Below are positions 1 to 25,400 of a stretch of 64,000 nt of DNA, in pieces. The notes below the pieces were generated by a model. That model saw only the letters and a program-made list of their open reading frames with translations, did no database searches and was not told the DNA's origin. Both the position numbers and the translations under genes were made by a program. The stretch is from the NCBI GenBank assembly GCA_943735955.1, contig OX030959.1, positions 1,831,272-1,895,271 of the forward strand. The letters run 5' to 3'. The stretch is from Piscicola geometra (lineage: Eukaryota; Annelida; Clitellata; Hirudinida; Piscicolidae). The number at the start of each line of letters is the position of its first letter. Position 1 is the first letter of the stretch.

Positions 1-44
1 TCTTTATGTCTAAGGCACGCGCTGCTCGCCAGCTCGGACCAGCA

Positions 45-3000
45 TTAGGCGTTAGAATCTCGTGGTCCTAGCTTCTTTTTGATTCTATCGAACTGAGGGT
101 TGTTGTTCAACTCATTCAAGTGCACCTGTATTCCCATGCGATCCTTCATATTCGGTAGCACAGGCGACCTGACTGGAGAAGCAAGAGGAGCGGTAGAAGG
201 GAACGCACCTCGGAACTGAGTGGGCTTGGAGGCTTCTTTGTGGTTGAACTTAGGTTTCAAGTGGGCATCAGGAACTGGCGGCATGATGCTTTTCCTAGTG
301 GTGGTCTGAATGGAAAAGAGTTTTGGTTTGTAGAAGGCACTGGAGGCACTGGGAGGAAAGGCAGATGGCGGGGTCGTCAAGTTAGCGTTTATTATTTCAG
401 GGGGAACCGATGGTTCTGGGTCGTAAGAGTAGCCTGGACGACTTTGCTTCAACTCATTGTGGTTCACATACTCGCCTCCAGGGTTCTGAAATAGAATCGT
501 TTTTGCATTGGAAAAAGAGTTAATGGTTAATGACTAAAAATATTTTCAAATGATCATTGGTAGGCACCATAGCGGTTGTGTTTGAAACTCGATGGGGGTT
601 CAAGCCACGTTAATATTATTTATCGTTGTATTTTATAGTATTTTATTGTGTTGTATTGTAGTATATTGCATGGTATTTTATTGTGTTGTATTGTATTTTA
701 TTGTGTTGTATTGTAGTATATTGTATTGTATTTTATTGTGTTGTATTGTATTTCATTGTGTTGTATTGTAGTATATTGTATTGCATTTTATTGTAATTAT
801 TCAAGTATGAAGTCATGAATCTTTATTTTCCGAAGGCAACAAACTTCAGCGTGGATGACTGCAGTGACATCGGTGTATTCGCCCCCATAGACGTTGTCAA
901 GGGCAGGCAGTTTCGGTGGCTTAATCGTGGCGAGTCTTGCAGCAGTCACTATGCCCGTTGGTCCTGCGCGCCTGAAAGCCGTGATTTCAAAAAATATATA
1001 AATATTTATGTGTACAATTTCTAGTTTGTATTTATTAAAACATATAAAAGAGTTCTTAAAATAAAGTTTATAGATTCAGTTTTTTAAAAAAACCCGTTGA
1101 ATGACTCGATGAACTACTTAAAAATTGATGGGAAAAAGTGATTGAAGTTATAAACTCAAGAACCTACTTGAAAAAGTTGACAATACGTTTTTTGTGTCTG
1201 AAATCATAAGCGAATATTGCAAGGAAAATGAGGATAAGAATGGCCAAAACCACCACTGCGATCCAACCCAAATTCATTTGAGGCTCTGAAATGGTGTGGA
1301 AACTCTTTTTAAACCAAATAAACCTATTTAAATGCTTAAAACTTCTCGGTAAAGCCACAATAAAGTTTTTGAACAAGACTTACCAGCTTGGGATTTATTA
1401 GAATTGTTCACATCGTCAGCAACCATTCGGGAAGTGGTGGTGGTAGACTGGGAGACGGTCTTTGAGTGGTTAAGAGTTGAAGATGAGATAGTGGTTTTTG
1501 AAGTTGGTATTGTGGGTTTAGTTGTTGTTTTTGTTGTTGTAGTGGTGGGAATTGTGGTTTTAGTTGTTTTTGTTGTTGTAGTGGGTATTGTGGTTTTAGT
1601 TGTTGTTGCAGTGGGTATTGTAGGTTTAGTTGTTTTTGTTGTTGTAGTGGTTATTGTGGTTTTAGTTGTTGCTGCAGTGGGTATTGTAGGTTTAGTTGTT
1701 GTAGGTACCGTGGGCTGAATTGCTGGTGTAGGAAACATTTGACCATTCCTATATTCACAAGCATTTCCTTCATATCCTGTATCGCAATGACAATTCCCAT
1801 CGCTGCCACACTTCTGTTGTGATGCAGGTAGACCCTTGTTAGCGAAGCATTTGAAGACTCAATGAATGAACTTTCATAAGCTTTTACAAATGAAAATATG
1901 TTGTAGCTAAAATATGTAATCTTTAAACACTTTTAAGTGTAGAATCTTTTTCAAAAGTGATTCATACATTTTTGCATATAATTACTATTTGCCTCACCCC
2001 ATTGACACAGGAAGGGCAAGGGTTGGTGGAGAGTACGTATTGAACAGGAAGACACATCTTATTGAAACACATCTAGAAAATGATATATCATAAAAGTTAA
2101 TTACTTGCAGTTCTAATTTACATCAATTATTTATATTTATTTAAAAATTATTAAATAATTGTTTTAAATGTGCATGAGACACCTTATCTTGGCCACACGG
2201 AGAGCCGTTTGGGGCAAATCCAGGGTCGAAAGTGTCTGTCCCCACGTCAAAGACGCCATTGAAACAAGATTTTTGATTGTAAAGTTTGGTCGATATCCAC
2301 TTGTAGTTGAAACTTTTGGCGGGAACAGCAGAGCTCGAATCGCACTGCACAGCTCCACATTGTCTGTTCCTGAGACAAAATGCAGAGAATATCATAAAAT
2401 TCCGTACAAACAAAAAGTTTAATAGTTATTTATTAAAAGCAATATATTAAAAGCTTTTTAATCCTAAAGCGCTTTAACGTTTAACTTAAGAACAATAAGG
2501 TTATATTTTATAGGCTTATAACTTATAATTTATAACTTATAAATCTAGCACTCACTCCACTGAGCAGGCAGTATATGCATAAGACAAGCTGTCTGCATAC
2601 GAGATGCTCTTGCCGCAGAAGCCATGCACTTGACCCCCTAGGTTGAACTCATAGCACCCAGCAATTCCGTCTTTCGCACCGTCTCCGAATATCAGCTTGC
2701 ACTGCACATCTCGATTCTGACAGAAGCCATCATAGCAGAAGCCTGGCGCCTAAAAGAGGTTAGCAGTTACTTTAGTTTATTTATTAAAAGAATTGCAAAC
2801 AAAATTCAAAAATATTTGTAGAAAGAATAATTAATTTTTTTATTATTAAAAAAAAATGTATTCACGTTATGAATGGTGCACGCGGTGCCTCTGTGGAGGG
2901 TGATGTCGGCAGGGCAAGACATCGATTGGCCATCACAGGTCTCAGCAAGGTCACAGGGAGATTTAGCAGCTCTACAAGTGGAGCCCTGGCCTCTGAGTCT

Positions 3001-6000
3001 GCATGCAGCAACGTCACAGCACTTGCCTTGGGCGCATTGAGACGCTGGCGTGAGTTGACAGCTGTTGCAGCAGGCACTGTTGCAGAGCTGGCATGGGCGG
3101 AGTGAGATTGCATGAAAATAATTAATTTTTTAGGTTTAAACATAATTTTTGAACATTTATTTATAAACAATAAAATTTTTTATTCTATCAGATTTTTGCA
3201 AGTTTAAATATTCAAAACTAATTACTGAAAACTCACGCTGGAAGGCATTCTGCCACAGTCGCACTGCTCTCCCGCCTCCAGAATGCCATTGCCACACACG
3301 GCCAGGTACTCGTTGAGGCTTTGTGGAACGTTGTGCAGGCAGATGTCTGCGCCATTGCTTTTCAATCGATCCAGATTTTGTTTCGAACAAGACGAAAAAT
3401 GAAGTCCAGCTTTCGAAACACTGAGGAAATGTACTATGATTAAAAAACTTGAATCGTTAAAGTGATTTTAAATTAATACACTCGATCATTTCCCACGTAC
3501 TCGGCATATGCGTTCATGATGCAGTTGACTGTGGCAGTTTCGCATTGGCAGTCGGCAGAGTCGTGGTACAAGCCAAAGTTGTGGCCAATTTCATGCGCCA
3601 AAATGGCTCCTGTCACGTCGGTACGGCCTCTTATGCCCTGAAAAGATTCAATGGATTATTTGAAAATGAGAATATATTTGCTCTAAAGAAAGGATTTTTA
3701 ATTGTTTAATATAAACCTAAATGCATAAACCATAATTGAAAAAAGTGAAGAAAGTATAATATGGCAGAATAATTGAGTTATGCCTGACAGACCCTCAGGA
3801 GACCTCCGGAGTTGATTTGTGAACACATGCTGTCCACCATTGCCAGCCCCAGAACGTTTCCGCTAAAAACGATTCCACTGTAGGAGATCAATGGAATCAT
3901 TGTTATAGGTATAGTTTGATTTTTGGAAGTAGTCTTTTAATTTTAAAGTTTCAAACCTTTTTGGTTTAATTATTTAAAAAAATAAATTTTAAACTCAATT
4001 TTTAACAATTAAAAATGAATAGCAATACAATCTTCTATACTTCTCATCAACGAACCTCAAAAAGTATGCATTGTCGTTGTACGTGTTGATGTTGTTGAAG
4101 CGGTACTTGTAAAAGTGTTCCAAAGTGGTGCCACTAGTAGAGGAAACCACAAACTTGTCAGATCCACTCCACACCTCCATTCCCACCACCAGCACATGCA
4201 CACCTACCGTTTGGTATAACTGGAATAATTTTGGTCATTATTAATTTTAGAATGAATATTGTGAAGATTTTATTAGTCTCAATGTTGCATTCATTATATT
4301 TCAACTCAACATTGTTGAGTAACTGAAATATTTGCATGCTGGTGAACCCACCAAATTGGCATTGTTGGCGGACTCTTTGAGGAAGGTTATCGTCTGTCCT
4401 ATGTCGTTGCCGTTATCACTCAACTGAAAATTTACGAGAAATAATTTTTTATTAATTTTTACGAAATAATATAAAGAATTGGAATGTGAAATTTTTATAT
4501 CTTTAGCGTGATTTCGTGTGAAACACGGCATTTTTATATCAAAAAATAAACTTTTTTGTTATTTTTTTCGCTTTTAAATTTAAATATTATTAATAATAAA
4601 AATAATGATAATAATGATAATAAGTAATGATAATAAGTAATGATAATCACCAGCTGAGTGTCGGCCACCAGATAAAGTTCTAAAACGAGTTTTTCATCGA
4701 AGAAGTCCTCTTGCACGCTTCTTTTCCTCTGAATTGGCAACATGATGAGTTTAGTTATTTATTCAACTTATATGCAACCAAATTCAAAAGTTAATTGTTT
4801 AGAAGCTTCTATAAGGTGTAAAACTCAAGAAGAAATAATCCGCATACTCTTGAGCTGTTTGGTGTCGATCTTTTCCGAATTTTGTGACGAAGACCTGAAA
4901 TATCTGGAATAGCGACGAGAAACGTTCATGAAATGTCAATACTTTTCAAACTAAGTCAACTTTGAAAAAAATCTAAATGTCTCATTAAATGCGCCAAAAG
5001 TGTGAGCTTACCATGGTACCAAGTGGCGATGTTGTTGTTGTCTTCGGTGCTGATGTGGAAGACGCTTTCGTTGCTGCTGCTCACGTGCCACGTCTTGTTC
5101 CTCACTCTGAAGAAGCCGCTGTGTTGTTGTTGTGTGGTTGAAGTGTTTGTATTGTTGCTATTGTTGTTGTTGTTTTTGGTTAAGTGTTTGTGTTTGTACT
5201 GTTATTTTGTTTGTTGAAGTGTTTGTTCTGTTTGATGTTGTTGTTGTTGTAAAAGGGATTCCTCGCTCATATAAGGTTGGGGCTGAAGACTGCTCGGAAC
5301 CTGAGGAGAGGGCAGGAGACGAAGGCGGCTGACGAGTCGGACTCGCCTCTGACGGAGCCCACGTAGTAGCAGAAGTCCTCGCTCTGTGGCGAGTGGTGGT
5401 GGTGCGAGGAGGAAGGGGGAGGTGGAGTGGTAGTGCAAGGAGGGAGGGGGAGATGGAGTGGTGGTGCGAGGAGGGAGGGGGAGATGGAGTGGTGGTGCGA
5501 GGAGGGAAGGAGAGATGGAGTGGTGGTGCAAGGAGGGAGGGGGAGATGGAGTGGTGGTGCGAGGAGGGAGGGGGAGATGGAGTGGTGGTGCGAGGAGGGA
5601 GGAAGAGATGGAGTGGTGGTGCGAGGAGGGAAGGGGAGATGGAGTGGTTTGAAGGTTATAGTCGCCAAAGTTTGTATTCTTTGAGTGCTTATTTGAGATG
5701 ATAAAGAAGGTATTAAGCCAAAAGTGTGGTTTAAATGAGTTGAGTAAGTTGATAAAATTACTTCTCACACACTCACCTGGTTCGTCTCTCTGTAGTAAGT
5801 GCCTTCAGGCGTCAACACTTTCTCACGGAAGTCTGCAGACAACAGCATCCTGTAGTCGGTTTCAGATTACAAGTTCAAAGTAATTTAGAGGCTAGAAATT
5901 AAAACGCCGAAAATATTAATTTAACTTCAACGCTTCTAGTTTTAGTTGGTGCCAATTTCACTAAATTCAAAGGCAACGAACGTGTTGAGAAGAAGGTCGA

Positions 6001-6360
6001 CGGTGAAGGAGGCATCTTGGTGGGAGAGCAGCAGACTGACTTGTCTGGCATGCTGACCCTGCAATCGCAGCATAATTAATACTTCATCTACATATTGTTC
6101 CTTAACTATCCCCCTTAAATAAAATTAATTTAGGTACAGCAACAAAAAACTAATCAGCTAAGTTTAGCTACCATAAAAATGAATAATTGCCTGTTTAGGT
6201 ATTTTTAGAAATTTCATATTAAAACTTCCATGTAAACTTCACGACGAACTTTTTGCATGGTTGATCTGGAAGGAAGGCCGTCGATGAGGATGACGACTTC
6301 ATCGCACTGACAGACAGCCACCAGCACCAGCAGCAAGCTCCATCTTATTATTAGATTCAT
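45..6360 (-). CDS. ADAM-family membrane metalloprotease (M12B), ~19-20 exons, roughly 1,000 aa
   Basis: Zinc endopeptidase that sheds or processes surface proteins. The start ATG (6358-6360) opens a signal peptide (hydrophobic SLLLVLVAV). Prodomain exons follow at about 6250-6360, 5982-6058, 5777-5849, 5301-5385 and 5012-5118, with reading frame continuous across the junctions I checked. A basic RKRS site near 4735, likely a furin cut, precedes the protease domain, which starts KLVLELYLVADTQL. The exon at about 3490-3640 carries HEIGHNFGLYHD and a CIMN Met-turn, so zinc ligands and catalytic Glu are intact. Disintegrin exons lie at 3236-3420 and 2870-3100 (loop KSP before CD, no RGD), cysteine-rich exons at 2550-2755, 2160-2370 and about 1995-2040, an EGF-like exon at about 1740-1850 running into a Thr-rich stalk, a transmembrane helix at about 1200-1290, and a Pro-rich cytoplasmic tail in the exons near 845-965 and 45-490. 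The subfamily (ADAM9/12/19-like or other) is not resolved. Confidence 0.93.
610..800. repeat. Degenerate TATTGTRTT tandem repeat in an ADAM intron
   Basis: The motif tattgtgttgtattgtattt and close variants repeat through this intron between the two last coding exons. Units are imperfect. No coding potential was seen. Confidence 0.75.
1495..1715 (-). repeat. Coding Thr/Lys/Pro-rich repeat (mucin-like stalk of the ADAM)
   Basis: On the minus strand this exon encodes repeats of the type TTTTKTTKPTIPT, built from ACA/ACC/ACT codons. It lies between the EGF-like module and the transmembrane exon. Such Thr/Pro-rich stretches are typical of O-glycosylated stalks that hold an ectodomain away from the membrane; that role is inferred. 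The plus-strand Val-rich reading frame over the same bases is a shadow. Confidence 0.8.
5393..5648. repeat. 31-bp minisatellite, about 8 copies, in an ADAM prodomain intron
   Basis: The unit gagtggtggtgcgaggaggg followed by agggggagatg repeats about eight times with few substitutions. It is purine-rich on the plus strand, so the intron is pyrimidine-rich in the direction of transcription and ends at the acceptor of the exon at 5301-5385. Because 31 is not a multiple of three, overlapping open frames appear on both strands, but none resembles a protein. Confidence 0.85.
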
Positions 6361-7734
6361 CGACAAGGTGTTTGAGAAAATGGTCAGTGTTTAAAGACGC
6401 CTAAGATGAAACCACCACGGAAATATTATAAAATATTTTTTCACTAAATCCCTTGTAAATTGATTTATAAACAACTTTTCATTAATAAACTCATGACTCC
6501 TTAATTTTTTTTTCAATAATGAACAAGAAACTAAAAAGTTTAAATGCTGAACTTGAATGAATAATTTTATGAAACCGACAATAAGGTTATTCAGGATTTA
6601 TAAAGTGGCCCCAATATAATCGATATGTCACAATAACATTCACTGAGTGGCACGACGTTACATAAGACACTCACTCTTCGTCATCGTTACTTCGTCAAGC
6701 AACAGCCTTTGAATCGACGTCTTGCTCTCTCAGATCCTATTATAAGCGCATGATTTTCTGGATAATACTCTTTTAAATTTAGCACTTACCTTCCGAATTC
6801 CAAGGCATTCTGACATATTCATAAACCACTATTCCTACCGCTCGAGCCATGTACAACTTTGAAGTTTTATATACTTCTATTTGAAAATGGGAATCGAGAA
6901 TAGTTTCAAGTATAGAAACTTTCTACCACAAATGATCCTGCCTCACATCACTCACAACATGAAATCCACAGGGCGTCAAGGTTGTCGTCATCGTGTATTC
7001 TCATTATACGAATCTGAATTATACTTTGAAGAAATCAAAACTAGCTTCATCTTAACATGGAAGAAATACATTTTTAGAACTATTAATTTGAAAAATTCAC
7101 TCACTTTGAAATAAGCTGTGTAAGTTTTACCAAATGTTACAGGTTTTAATTAATATTCATTCCTAATTAGCATAATCTTAATGCACTTTCTCTTCCAAAT
7201 CAATTACATTCAATAGAAACTATTAATTATATGATTGTCATGAATCAAAAGAAGGACAAAAGAAGCATGATTGTGCGTGATTAGTCATCTGGAATGCACA
7301 ACAATATTTGGACAAGGCCTTATAAGGCTTTTATGAACAACTCTCGCGTTATAGCTTTAGTATACTGACGGCTTTTAAATTATTTTTGGAAAGGTCGATA
7401 GAGGCCCTCAAGATTTTTATTTTATTTTCTTTCGTCAGAGTTTTGTGATGTAAAAACGTCTCACCCTTACACTAATCCTTATCTTAACCCTATCCTATAA
7501 TAAAGTGAAAAATTTTTGAATGAAGCAAAAAGGGACGAAACCTATTCATTCCTTATTTTTGTCTGTTTTTTTTCTCTGTCACTAGAAGCACTGTTGTGGA
7601 GCTCAAAGAGAAAGAAATTAAGGGTTGGTTGAGTGAATAAAAAAAATAATGATTAAATTAATGAATCAATGAAAGTATGTATGGATAAATGAATTAATGA
7701 AATGGCTAAAATAACTTTTTTATATAGTTATTAG

Positions 7735-7895
7735 CAGGAACGGCGATCTGCTGAAAACCTTGGGGGGGTCTTAGCCAGAATTCTGGTGATCCTGCGGGGG
7801 GGGGGGGTCCTGGGTTTTTACCATTAAAATGGACCCTTCATTAACAAAAAGTGGGAGGGTCGGACCCCAAGACACCCTCAGGATCGCCGCCCATG
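7735..7895. mobile_element. Short TIR element, copy 1 (161 bp)
   Basis: The left end is caggaacggcgatctgctg and the right end is ggatcgccgcccatg, which is its inverted partner. The inside is G-runs followed by C-rich sequence (gggggtcctgg and ggaccccaag) and does not code. The sequence ttag occurs next to both ends and could be a short target duplication. A longer relative sits at 11511-11837, so this is a dispersed non-autonomous element, MITE-like. The superfamily is not assigned. Confidence 0.7.
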
Positions 7896-9435
7896 GTTAG
7901 TAGACAACTAGAATTGTCAAACGAGTATAAAAAATTAAAAAGTTGTTTGAGAAGAAATGATGATAAATAAACTCAAAATAACATGCTGCTACAGGATCTA
8001 ATATAAAAAAATTATCTAACGTAATAATTTTAAAAACAAAAATGGTATCATTTTTCGAAATAACTAAGCAAAACAATTCAAACCCCAGCAAGCCCATACA
8101 AATTCCTAGAAGCTATTGACAGCTACGAGCCGCCCAAGGCACCTGAAACTAGAGCAACTATTCAATCTAGTCGCACTGAATCAGTTCACTTCGAACCAAT
8201 TGTAATGTCTCAAAAGTTCGAGTGAGTTCTCCTGGTTCTCTTTGGTTATTTCCGTTTCTCTCTGGTTCACTTGGTTTATATTAATTTGAATGGTTCAAGA
8301 GTTCGATTAAATTCATTTGCCAAGCTTCGAAAGATCAAGAATCTATAATTTCGCCAACTCATGTTTCGAGAATACAATTTAGTTTTGCGTTTTTTTCAAT
8401 ATTGAACCTGAACTATTTTTAATCTTTTACATTTCAAATCCATTAAATAAGCACTTCATGTAAGCATATGCGCACACACGAGCAGCCGTAATTCCCACAA
8501 ACTTTCAAAATACCAACGCAACCGCACATTCATGCTGAAGCTTTGTTCAAACGAATAAAAGCATTTTTCCTCGAATTCATACTCGCCAAAAAATGTGGTT
8601 GTGTCTGTTCAAACATAGAAACAGCCATGCTTTTCAACGTAGAATCAGCCTTCACCCTTTCCAGAATAAAACACTTTTTTCTTGGTTTTAATTGCATAAA
8701 AAGAATGAAATGAACAAAATAGGATAAAATTCATGCAATTTAATTTACAAAAATTATATTTATGAGAGATATATATATTTGTTTTTATAAAAAATATCTA
8801 GAACTAATAAATGGCTTGAGCATGAAGGGACCAGCAATGGTTGAGTTCTCCAGTGTAACTTCATTGTGTAGCTGTGTTGGCTCTGTTTTATTTTCATTAT
8901 CAAACAGTCAAACCTATCTTCTTAAAAAATCTTAGAATAAAAAAAGTTTGATCTTTTGTATTATAAAATTATTATTATGATACTATTTGTATATCGAACT
9001 AATGATATCCATATAATATTAATATAAATTGCTTTAATAATCCAGTTTTCATTCTATTCATCGCATGCTCTATTGCCTACAATCACTTGTTTACCTGCTT
9101 GTCATTCAAGCACTCACTTCAAATACAGAACGCTGTCACTCTAGTCTGTGGAGCTCAGTCCTGCAGCTTTAAAATTATTTAAGAAGTTTGTGAAAACATG
9201 TATGATCAAAATTAATCTTTAAATATATCATATATTTTAATATATATTCAAAGGAATTAAATTTAATAATTAAAATGTAAGCGGGCTTGTGAAAAGAGTC
9301 CTTGCTTTTTTTGAAGCAGACTTAACGATTCCCTGTAAATGGCTAGTGAGGGTTTAGTTTATCCATACAAGTCACTAATGCTCTCATACCTCTAATGAAA
9401 TAGACATGAAAACTGATTTAAAATAAGCAAAAACG

Positions 9436-9442
9436 TATAAAT
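9436..9442 (+). promoter_or_regulatory. Possible TATA box upstream of the formin
   Basis: TATAAAT lies about 75 bp before the first recognised ATG (9515). In AT-rich DNA such a match is weak evidence, and the true transcription start may be further upstream if 5' exons were missed. Confidence 0.25.
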
Positions 9443-9514
9443 AAAGTTTCTCTTGTGTTTGAATTTCTTGAACGACAAATAAGTTGACCGGTTGGCGAGT
9501 GAAAAGGTCTGACG

Positions 9515-21501
<11,987 letters not shown>

Positions 21502-22423
21502 TTTAAACTGAGTTGCTAAGCTGTTTTTTCGTTCTTAATTTATATTTATTCAATTTTTCGCTACTTTTTGTTACCGATATATACATAAAAGTTTTGTAGA
21601 TATGTTATTAAATTTTTTACTCTCTGAATTTAAAGTTGTAATTCTTTTTTGAGTTCTATTTGAGAAAAATCAAGTTCAGTCAGATTGTAAGGAGACTAAC
21701 TTAATAATTAATAAAGATGTTGATCAAATGCCTGCTTATTACTGCTGCCCTTAAGAATGAGTATTAACTTAACCGTTAGTTCTTCATGTGATATAATAAA
21801 ATATCTTATTGACTCTGTGAATCGTATTTGAATAAAAATGGACTAATAATAGCAATAGTGTTTGCACTCATTCGGTAGTGGTACGAAATTTCAAAAGAGC
21901 TTATCATTCTAAAGCAGCTATTGTTATTCGTTACGGTATTTATAGGTGCTTTTAAGTGCATTATAGACTATAATTTCTAGTTACCAGATGAATTTAATTG
22001 TTTCATGCCCTAAATAGTGAACTTAATTAAGGTCATGCTTGTAATATTCTCAGTTAAAAATGAGAATGATTAACTTCAAATGAATGTATTGGTTTACAAA
22101 AATATTTTTAGTAGTTGAAATTAATTTTGGTGCAATGATTGATTTTCACTTTTTACATGATTATTTTCTTTACTTGTTTTAAAACTCCAAGATAACTTAT
22201 TACACAGCAAATACCAATGCAGCTTATATTTATTAATAATTTTTTTATTTTTAGCATATTAATTGAGTAAATTAATATTAATAATATTATTAAGATTTAA
22301 AACCAATTCTGTACATTCCTTGTTTTCAACGAGCGTCTCAGCTGTTCGCAAGACTCTTTAAATTATTCTTTTCCTGAACTTTTAAAAATATATTTGAATA
22401 TTTTCATTTTTTAAAAATTGAAA
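21502..22423 (+). other. Intergenic region and formin 3' UTR
   Basis: AT-rich and without long reading frames. An AATAAA at 21710-21715, about 210 bp after the formin stop, is the likely polyadenylation signal; a further aataaa lies near 21829. The rest is upstream of the EF-hand/WD40 gene, with no recognised motif. Confidence 0.5.
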
Positions 22424-25400
22424 ATGGAAAATTACATCAAAGTTATAGAGGCAAAAATTACAAAGTTAGCTGAGGTGAACGACACAGAGCATATTGATGA
22501 TCCGAAGTATAAGGATTTCGTTGCTGAGACACTGAAACTAGCTCCAAGTAGTTGATTGAAATATTATTTTATTATATCTTTTTTCATGAATATTGAATAT
22601 TTAAATCTTATTCAGCTCATATTGTAAATAAATAGTTTTACAACTTCTCAACTTGTTTCTAATCGCTAAGTCACATTTGCAGCAGAAGTAGATGACGATA
22701 AAGAGGTGACAAAGGTTAAGCACCTCCACCAGCTTCTAACCAAAGACAACTTGGAGTCACTTAGGGAAATATTTTTCAATTCTGTAACCGAAAAGACAAC
22801 AGGAATGGACATTGAGCAGTTCAAAGAAGCCGTAATGAGTGTTTTGGATGAAGAAGTTGACGAAAACCAGCTCGAAGAGCTTTTTTTCAAAGTCGGATTC
22901 CATGTGTTTTAGTTTATAATGAAGCAGATTTTAATATTGAATATTTAGAAGCGATTATCTCGAAAAACTGCCAGGTTGATGTGATGAACAACGGAATGGT
23001 GACTTGGAAAGAGTACTCGGATTACTTGCTGTTGGAGATGGAGCAGAGGGAAAAACTAATCAAAATAGAGAAGGAACTCTTGGGAAATAATATTCAAATC
23101 GTCAAGAGTGAAGGCAGAGACTCAATTAAAGTACCAACTAACATTATATTCATTAAATGCATTTAATAAAAGGTTTTCGATAAAAATGTTGAAGTTTTCC
23201 AGGCGTTACATTCAACGAGTAGCAGCCGCATTCTATCGAGCACTCTAATTGCAGTGCGTCTTGATTCTTCCGTTTGGTGACTCCGAGTCCAACGAAGGAA
23301 AAGTAAACTTGGTTGGAAAAGACGGTTTGTTATACATTACATATAAAACTACCCACAGAATATAGAGAGTTCGAAGATCTATTTCTTTATTTTCGTCCTT
23401 TACATGGTCTTATCAAATAAATTGTAATAATTATGTACACATTTTATCGCAAACCAAGCAAAGAAATCGGTGAGAAAAAATTCCTAACATCCCACCATGA
23501 AGACTGCCGCTACTTCACATGCAGCAGGGACGGAGTGATGAACTTCTGGAGCTCGAACTTCCAGGCGAGTGACACGTTCAACCTGCAGAACTTCGTTTCG
23601 AAGGGCCTGAACCTCTCGTGCTGGGTAACGGTGGCTGAGGTGCTGACCGACCAAAAGGTGATCGCAATCGCCACCACCAACTTCAACGTCTACCTCTTCC
23701 GCTACACCAACAACAACGAGTTCGAGTTGTGTTCTCGCATCGAGAAGTTTCCGGGAACGGTGGTCTGCATGTCGTACCACAAGGAGGAACAACCCAACAA
23801 TGCCTCGTTTTTGACGTGGGGCGATGAGTACGGAGGGGTGGGAGTGATCGCCTTCCACATGCCCCTCAACAAGACCCTCCTGGGCGCCAATGCCAAACAC
23901 GAAGTCAACAAGAAGTCGCACAGCAACACCTACCACTTCACCGATCTCTCCAACAACCACGTCTACGGAATCGAATCCAGGTTCTAACTTGCTTCCTTCT
24001 GTTTCACATTTTATTTCATATTTAATTTATTTTTATATATAATAAACATGTTAATTTACATATACATTGATTTGATCCAAAAAAAATCAAATGATCGATC
24101 AAGAGCAGAAATAGCACACATACACACACACGCAGGTACATAGCGGACATCCACCAGCGGCATGTGTGTCAGGTGCGTTACATCAGCAAGATCCACAACT
24201 GGATCACGTGCTCTAAAGACACATGTGACGCCCTCTTCATCGGAGACCTGGTGCCCGACGTGCCGCTCAAGAACCGCATCTACTACAGGTGGAAATTGCA
24301 TGGAAAATCCATGATCGGTTGCAATGTATCAGACGCGAAAAGTGCTGTGTTCTGTTGGCAATGCCAAAAAGTCTAAGTCATTTCGTTCTTTGTAGAGTAT
24401 CAATTGAAAAGCTTTAAGTGCTTGGCGTGTTGCAATCACGCACGAGCAGTGTGATGCAGGGAGTGACGGTGTTCGAGTACTGCGAGAAGTTGAACTTCAT
24501 CATCACAGGAGGCGCTGACTGCATCATCAGGTGCTGCAATGGAAATTAAATAAAATTTAGAACTTAAATTACTGATAATAAATAAATAAATAAATTAATT
24601 ATCAATATATGTATCTATAGAGCCATAAAATCACTTCGACTGAACACTCAAGAGACTCAATTATATTTCGAGACTTTTAAACTGCACCACCACCACCACC
24701 CCCACCACCACCCCCACCACCACCACCACCACCACCACCACCACCACCACCCCCACCACCACCACCACCACCACCACCACCACCACCACCACCACCACCA
24801 CCACCACCACCACCACCACCCCCACCACCACCCCCACCACCACCACCACCCCCACCACCACCACCACCATCACCACCACCCCCACCACCACCACCACCCC
24901 CACCACCACCACCACCACCACCAACGCAGGTTGTGGAACCCGCTGTCGAAGGGTCAGAAGTTGATGGGCGTGCTGCGAGGTCATGTGTCACCAATCAGTC
25001 ACTTGATGATGGACCAGCGGGACTACTTCCTCGTGACGGTGAGTGTCTCGAAGGACATGCGCATCTTCGACATGGCGAACCAGCGCTGCATCCAGAAGAT
25101 CAGGAAGAGCGCCTTCAAGGTTTTATTCTTTTGGGAAGTTTGGAGTTTTAGTTTGTTGTTGAGTTTGCAAGTTGTTGGAAGCCTAGAAAGGGTTTGTAGT
25201 TTGAGTTTGTAGGTGAGAAAGGGAATGGAATGACGTTTGAGGATACTTTAATCTTTGACTTCTCGACAGGCACTCGGCAAAAAACCCTTCACAGCGGCAT
25301 GCATCAACAAGAAGAACCACACGGTGGTGTTGGCATCGAACATGAGACTGGCAATCATCGAGAGCAAGGAGGATTCACTCGCTAGACACTCGCTCACCAC

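Larger units (their letters stand above)
6361..9514. other. Divergent intergenic region between ADAM and the formin
   Basis: AT-rich 3.15 kb between two head-to-head genes. I see no convincing gene. It holds one short TIR element (7735-7895). A possible short exon around 8125-8230, ending in a strong gtgagt donor, could belong to an upstream part of the formin but resembles nothing I recognise. Promoters of both genes must lie here. Confidence 0.6.

Noticed and set aside
8125..8232. Possible exon upstream of the formin with a strong gtgagt donor
   Set aside because: The translation (starting YEPPKAPETRATIQSSRTES) resembles no part of the formin DID; kept only as a note in the intergenic entry.
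24661..24994. Poly-Gly and poly-Val frames on the minus strand
   Set aside because: Shadow of the (CCA)n array in an intron of the WD40 gene.
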